NCBI GenBank assembly: GCA_013812465.1 | Contig: JACCTK010000418.1 | Coordinates: forward strand, 1 to 8,667 | Direction: 5' to 3' | Source of the DNA: Actinomycetota bacterium | GTDB lineage: Bacteria; Actinomycetota; Thermoleophilia; Gaiellales; Gaiellaceae | Length of the DNA: 8,667 bases | Part shown: positions 6,340 to 8,667 of the stretch, in pieces | How the letters are laid out: every line of letters begins with the position of its first letter | Position numbering within the stretch: the first letter of the stretch is position 1 | Program-made: the position numbers and the translations under genes | Notes under the pieces: generated by a model | Database searches by the model: none | The model's input: the letters and a program-made list of their open reading frames with translations, nothing else | What the model was told of the DNA's origin: nothing

Positions 6340-6368
6340 GACCAGAAATCGCGCTAGCGTTTCTGGTC
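6340..6368 (-). terminator. Hairpin after the dioxygenase gene
   Basis: GACCAGAAA (6340-6348) and TTTCTGGTC (6360-6368) form a perfect 9-bp stem, and inside it CGC/GCG can add 3 bp around GCTA with one bulged T. It starts 9 nt after the dioxygenase stop on the minus strand and ends 32 nt before the TTG of the membrane-protein gene. No T-run follows. It may terminate the dioxygenase transcript or act as a processing or attenuation element ahead of the downstream genes. Confidence 0.55.
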
Positions 6369-6377
6369 TGAGCCAAG

Positions 6378-6992
6378 CTAGAGGTCGAGCACGAAGTCGA
6401 AGCGGGCGACCCGTCGTCCGCCGACGACTCGCCCACCGGTCACGAGGCACTGGGAGGTGAAGATGAAGTCGGCTCTGTTGTCGGAGACTCCGGGGAAGAA
6501 GAGCTGGGTAGTCAGGACGGACCTCCTCGGCGCCTGTACCTTCACGTGGATGTGCTTCGTCCTTCCGGGATAGACGCCCGGCACCACTGATTGCAGCGTG
6601 TACCGCCCCCGAGCGTCGGTGAGCTGGTGGCCTCGGAAGCGATAGCCACTGTTGTCGTACATCCCGCGCGCATCGCACTGCCAGAAGTCGATGAGCGCCT
6701 TCGGCACCGGCTTGCCGGAGGTGGTGAGCACGCGTCCGGAAAGAGTCAGCCGTGTCCCGGTCGCTCCTGCCGGAACGATCGACCGGCGGCTCGGCGAGCT
6801 GGCCGTGAAGTACGGACCCTCGGTCAGCTCGGGCGTCGGGTCGTCGGCGTCCACGATCATCGGCGTCGCCCGGAGCAGCGGAGCAGCGCCGCCGTCGCGG
6901 ACGAGCGCGTCGGCGCCTGCGAAGAGCGCCGCCACGGGTGGCGCGAGACCCAGTTCCAGAAGTCGCCTGCGGCTCATTTCACGCTCGGTCAC
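6378..6992 (-). CDS. Tat-exported intradiol ring-cleavage dioxygenase
   Basis: 204 residues. Enzymes of this family (catechol 1,2- and protocatechuate 3,4-dioxygenase) use non-haem Fe(III) to cleave an aromatic ring between two hydroxyls. The N-terminus MSRRRLLELG (6-15) followed by an Ala/Leu-rich stretch is a twin-arginine signal, so the enzyme should act outside the cytoplasmic membrane. Conserved parts are LTEGPYF at 56-62, LSGRVLTTSGKPVPKALIDFWQ at 84-105 (the beta-sandwich core), MYDNSGY with iron ligand Tyr112, VVPGVYPGR with Tyr141 and Arg144, and HIH with His147 and His149. All four expected iron ligands are present. It lacks the long N-terminal dimerisation region of classical catechol dioxygenases. 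The start GTG 6992 has AAGGAG 7 nt upstream; a longer ATG at 7037 would add 15 unrelated residues. The substrate is unknown and no other aromatic-degradation gene is adjacent. Confidence 0.92.
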   Translation of the reverse strand: MTEREMSRRRLLELGLAPPVAALFAGADALVRDGGAAPLLRATPMIVDADDPTPELTEGPYFTASSPSRRSIVPAGATGTRLTLSGRVLTTSGKPVPKALIDFWQCDARGMYDNSGYRFRGHQLTDARGRYTLQSVVPGVYPGRTKHIHVKVQAPRRSVLTTQLFFPGVSDNRADFIFTSQCLVTGGRVVGGRRVARFDFVLDL

Positions 6993-6999
6993 GCTGGAT

Positions 7000-7005
7000 C
7001 TCCTT
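7000..7005 (-). promoter_or_regulatory. Ribosome binding site fixing the dioxygenase start
   Basis: AAGGAG on the minus strand, 7 nt before GTG 6992. It favours this start over the upstream in-frame ATG at 7037 and places the twin-arginine motif at residues 7-10, where it belongs. Confidence 0.8.
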
Positions 7006-7022
7006 GTCTCGCTCGCACGAAG

Positions 7023-7056
7023 AGCCAATGGTCGCACGCGTTTCTATGAATTGGCT
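7023..7056. repeat. 7-bp inverted repeat in the divergent intergenic region
   Basis: AGCCAAT (7023-7029) and ATTGGCT (7050-7056) are exact reverse complements separated by 20 nt. They lie between the divergent dioxygenase (start 6992) and acetyltransferase (start 7074) genes. A weak TATGAA (7045-7050) overlaps the right arm and could be a -10 element for the plus-strand gene, though no good -35 is visible. The repeat may be an operator for a dimeric regulator. Support is positional only. Confidence 0.4.
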
Positions 7057-7073
7057 GATAGAGATTGCACCCG

Positions 7074-8051
7074 ATGCCCGCGCTGCCCGAGCTCACCGAG
7101 GTCGTTTTCAGGCCGTTTCGAGACGAGTCCGACTACGCGCACTTCGCGCGGATCATCACGGCGTTCGCCAGAGGCGAGGGGAACGATCGGGTGGAGACAG
7201 CCGAGACGATCGCCGCCGGGTACTCCCACCTCGAGCGCTGCGATCCACGAGTCGACCTGGTCGTTGTCGAGATCGACAGTCGACCCGTCGCATACAGCCG
7301 CGTCACGTGGGATCAAGAGGTCGACGGTCCGCGTACGTACACGCAAGTCTGTTTCGTCGACCCGGCGTTCGGCGGCCGCGGCGTGGGCACAGCGCTCTTT
7401 GCCTGGAACGAGGATCGGCTCCGCGAGATCGCCGCCGAGCACGACGCGTCGGACAAGCAGTTCCAGGTCTACATCAACGATCGCAACGCGGCCGCGACAG
7501 CGCTCGTCCGCGCCGCCGGCTTCGAGCCAGTCACGTACTCCGCCGAGATGGTGCGGCCGTCGGTCGACGATCTCCCGGACCACCGCCTCCCGGAGGGCGT
7601 CGAGATCCGCCCCGTGACCGAGGATCAGGTGCGCACGATCTGGGAGGCCGACGTCGAGGCCTTCCGCGATCACTGGGGCTACGTCGAGCCGACGGACAGC
7701 TGGTACGAGCAGATCCTCGCGTTCCCGTACCACGATCCGACGCTGTGGAAGGTCGCCTGGGACGACGAAGGCGTCGCGGGACAGGTCCGCTCGTTCATCG
7801 ACGAGGCGCAGAACTCCGATATCGGGCGCCAGCGCGGCTGGACCGAGAACATCTCGACGGCACGCCGCTGGCGGCGCCGCGGAGTCGCGAAGGCGCTCAT
7901 CGTCGAGAGCATCCGCGAGCTTGCGAGCCGCGGAGTGACCGAGGTCGCGCTCGGCGTGCACACCGAGAACCCGAACGGGGCGTTCGACCTGTACGCCGGG
8001 CTCGGCTACGAGGTCGTCGCCAGCTGGACGACGTACCGCAAGCCTCTGTAA
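7074..8051 (+). CDS. Tandem-GNAT acetyltransferase, MshD-like architecture
   Basis: 325 residues holding two GCN5-related N-acetyltransferase domains, a cytoplasmic acetyl-CoA-dependent fold. Domain 1 (about 8-165) has the strand-turn-helix acetyl-CoA loop VDPAFGGRGVGTALF (95-109) with the pyrophosphate-binding GGRGVGT, and NDRNAAATALVRAAGFEP at 135-152. Domain 2 (about 175-325) has STARRWRRRGVAKALI (261-276) and TENPNGAFDLYAGLGYEVV (297-315). Both cofactor loops look intact. The double-GNAT layout resembles mycothiol synthase MshD (about 300 residues), but many unrelated tandem GNATs exist in actinobacteria and I see no residue that proves the mycothiol substrate; acetylation of another amine, including an antibiotic or amino acid derivative, is equally open. 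ATG 7074 is chosen over TTG 7065; the ribosome site is weak (GAGAT about 8 nt upstream). It is divergent from the dioxygenase and ends before a strong hairpin. Confidence 0.88.
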   Translation: MPALPELTEVVFRPFRDESDYAHFARIITAFARGEGNDRVETAETIAAGYSHLERCDPRVDLVVVEIDSRPVAYSRVTWDQEVDGPRTYTQVCFVDPAFGGRGVGTALFAWNEDRLREIAAEHDASDKQFQVYINDRNAAATALVRAAGFEPVTYSAEMVRPSVDDLPDHRLPEGVEIRPVTEDQVRTIWEADVEAFRDHWGYVEPTDSWYEQILAFPYHDPTLWKVAWDDEGVAGQVRSFIDEAQNSDIGRQRGWTENISTARRWRRRGVAKALIVESIRELASRGVTEVALGVHTENPNGAFDLYAGLGYEVVASWTTYRKPL

Positions 8052-8072
8052 CGGCCCTCGACCGAGGCCAAG

Positions 8073-8101
8073 CCCGCCCCGGCCTGCGGCGCCGGGGCGG
8101 G
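8073..8101 (+). terminator. Strong GC hairpin after the acetyltransferase
   Basis: CCCGCCCCGGC (8073-8083) and GCCGGGGCGGG (8091-8101) form a perfect 11-bp stem with a 7-nt loop, 21 nt after the acetyltransferase stop. It faces the end of the convergent substrate-binding-protein gene at 8156, so it may serve both. There is no T-run. A weaker bulged hairpin (8053-8069, GGCC...GGCC) directly precedes it. Confidence 0.7.
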
Positions 8102-8155
8102 ACTGGGATCCGTGTCAGCCAGTCGCGGCCCGGCACGGTCGAGCGATGCGACTAC

Positions 8156-8667
8156 CTACGAGGCGACGCTCCAGGTCTCGGCGTTCCAGGTCCCACCCTG
8201 GAGGGTCGGGTTCCTGAGCGCCCCTTTCACCTTGGTGCTGTGCAGGAGGTGCTGGGGTCGAGCAAACAGCGGGACCGAGAAGACCTCGTCCGCCAGGATG
8301 GCCTCGGCAGCATGGAGCAGCTTGTTGCGATCCGCCGCATCAGGGGTGAATTGCGCCTTCTGCAGCAGCGCGGATGCCTTCTTGTTGCAGGCAGCGCCGT
8401 AGTTCTGGTCGCCTGAGCAGCCGCCGATGCTGAAGAACGTTCCCGCGCTCGTCGGCCCGCCGGTGAACGTGAACATCACCGACTGCCAGTCGCCGCCGGT
8501 GAGCACGCCGCCGCCGAAGAGCACGGCCGGCGAGAGGAACCGCGGCGTGAACTGGATGCCGACGCTCTTCAACTGCCTCTGGATGATCTCGAACGTCAGG
8601 GCGCGAAGCGGGTTGCCCGACGTCGTGGTGAAGGCAAACGTGAGCTCGCCCACGCCAGGACAGCTGA
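8156..8667 (-). CDS. ABC-transporter substrate-binding protein, family 5 (C-terminal part)
   Basis: The frame is open to the right edge, so this is the last 170 or so residues of a protein that normally has 500-600. The pattern fits the C-terminal lobe of extracytoplasmic solute-binding proteins of the peptide/nickel/oligosaccharide type (OppA/DppA-like, SBP_bac_5). A CPG segment is followed by ELTFAFTTTSGN, then a helix RALTFEIIQRQLKSVGIQF, a tryptophan-containing GGDWQSVMF strand, an NYGAACNKKASALLQKAQ block, and a DAADRNKLLHAAEAILADEVFSVPLF helix-strand pair. Such proteins capture a ligand outside the membrane and deliver it to an ABC permease. The permease and ATPase genes are not in the window. 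Ligand class cannot be told from this part. A Cys pair (GCSGDQNYGAAC) may form a disulfide. An internal GTG at 8653 could be read as a start, but the family similarity continues past it. Confidence 0.88.
   Translation of the reverse strand, partial: SCPGVGELTFAFTTTSGNPLRALTFEIIQRQLKSVGIQFTPRFLSPAVLFGGGVLTGGDWQSVMFTFTGGPTSAGTFFSIGGCSGDQNYGAACNKKASALLQKAQFTPDAADRNKLLHAAEAILADEVFSVPLFARPQHLLHSTKVKGALRNPTLQGGTWNAETWSVAS

Noticed and set aside
6993..7037. ATG at 7037 as the start of the dioxygenase
   Set aside because: GTG 6992 has AAGGAG at 7 nt and puts the twin-arginine motif near the N-terminus; the longer form would bury it.
8121..8153. AGTCGC...GCGACT pair downstream of the substrate-binding-protein gene as its terminator
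   Set aside because: Only 6 bp with a 21-nt interior, too weak to call; the 11-bp hairpin at 8073-8101 is the better candidate.
6938..8416. Plus-strand frame of 492 codons over the acetyltransferase region
   Set aside because: Arg-rich shadow of the tandem GNAT gene, continuing across the GC hairpin into the antisense of the substrate-binding protein.
1..8667. tRNA, rRNA, CRISPR array, insertion sequence, riboswitch or attachment site
   Set aside because: I read both strands for cloverleaf, tandem repeat-spacer and transposase-like patterns and saw none.

Overview
The window is a densely coded, high-GC bacterial chromosome segment. The strong G/C third-position bias, frequent GTG starts, a tandem-GNAT (MshD-like) acetyltransferase, a winged-helix HxlR regulator and Tat-type export suggest an actinobacterium. 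A deep-branching soil lineage such as Thermoleophilia is my guess, made from protein flavour only. There is no rRNA, tRNA, CRISPR array, transposase or phage gene, and no gene-free stretch longer than about 100 bases.

Layout. Bases 1-2812 are read on the plus strand: the C-terminal half of a Lon protease (cut by the left edge), an HxlR-type regulator whose start overlaps the lon stop, a small YidB/DUF937-type protein, and a secreted Vps62-family protein. A GC-rich hairpin at 2840-2859 sits between this block and the convergent block. Bases 2884-6992 are read on the minus strand. In transcription order they hold a Tat-exported intradiol ring-cleavage dioxygenase, a large GT-C-type membrane protein with an extracytoplasmic C-terminal domain, a cupin, a SnoaL-like/NTF2-fold protein and a second cupin. 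The last four genes are nearly contiguous, with spacing from a 7-nt overlap to 17 nt. A divergent intergenic region of about 80 bp with a 7-bp inverted repeat separates the dioxygenase from a plus-strand tandem-GNAT acetyltransferase (7074-8051). That gene ends at a strong GC hairpin and converges on the C-terminal end of a family 5 ABC-transporter substrate-binding protein, which runs off the right edge.

How the genes fit together. I see no single pathway. The minus-strand cupin-SnoaL-cupin trio looks like a small-molecule or stress module beside an envelope glycosyltransferase and an exported aromatic-ring dioxygenase, but nothing identifies a substrate. The most striking non-coding signal is a perfect 14-bp inverted repeat (1255-1286) just after the lon stop. 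One arm contains an ideal Shine-Dalgarno sequence (AGGAGGT), the other contains its exact complement (ACCTCCT), and a candidate GTG start lies at the loop. This looks like a built-in translational switch or attenuator for the HxlR-type regulator downstream of lon.
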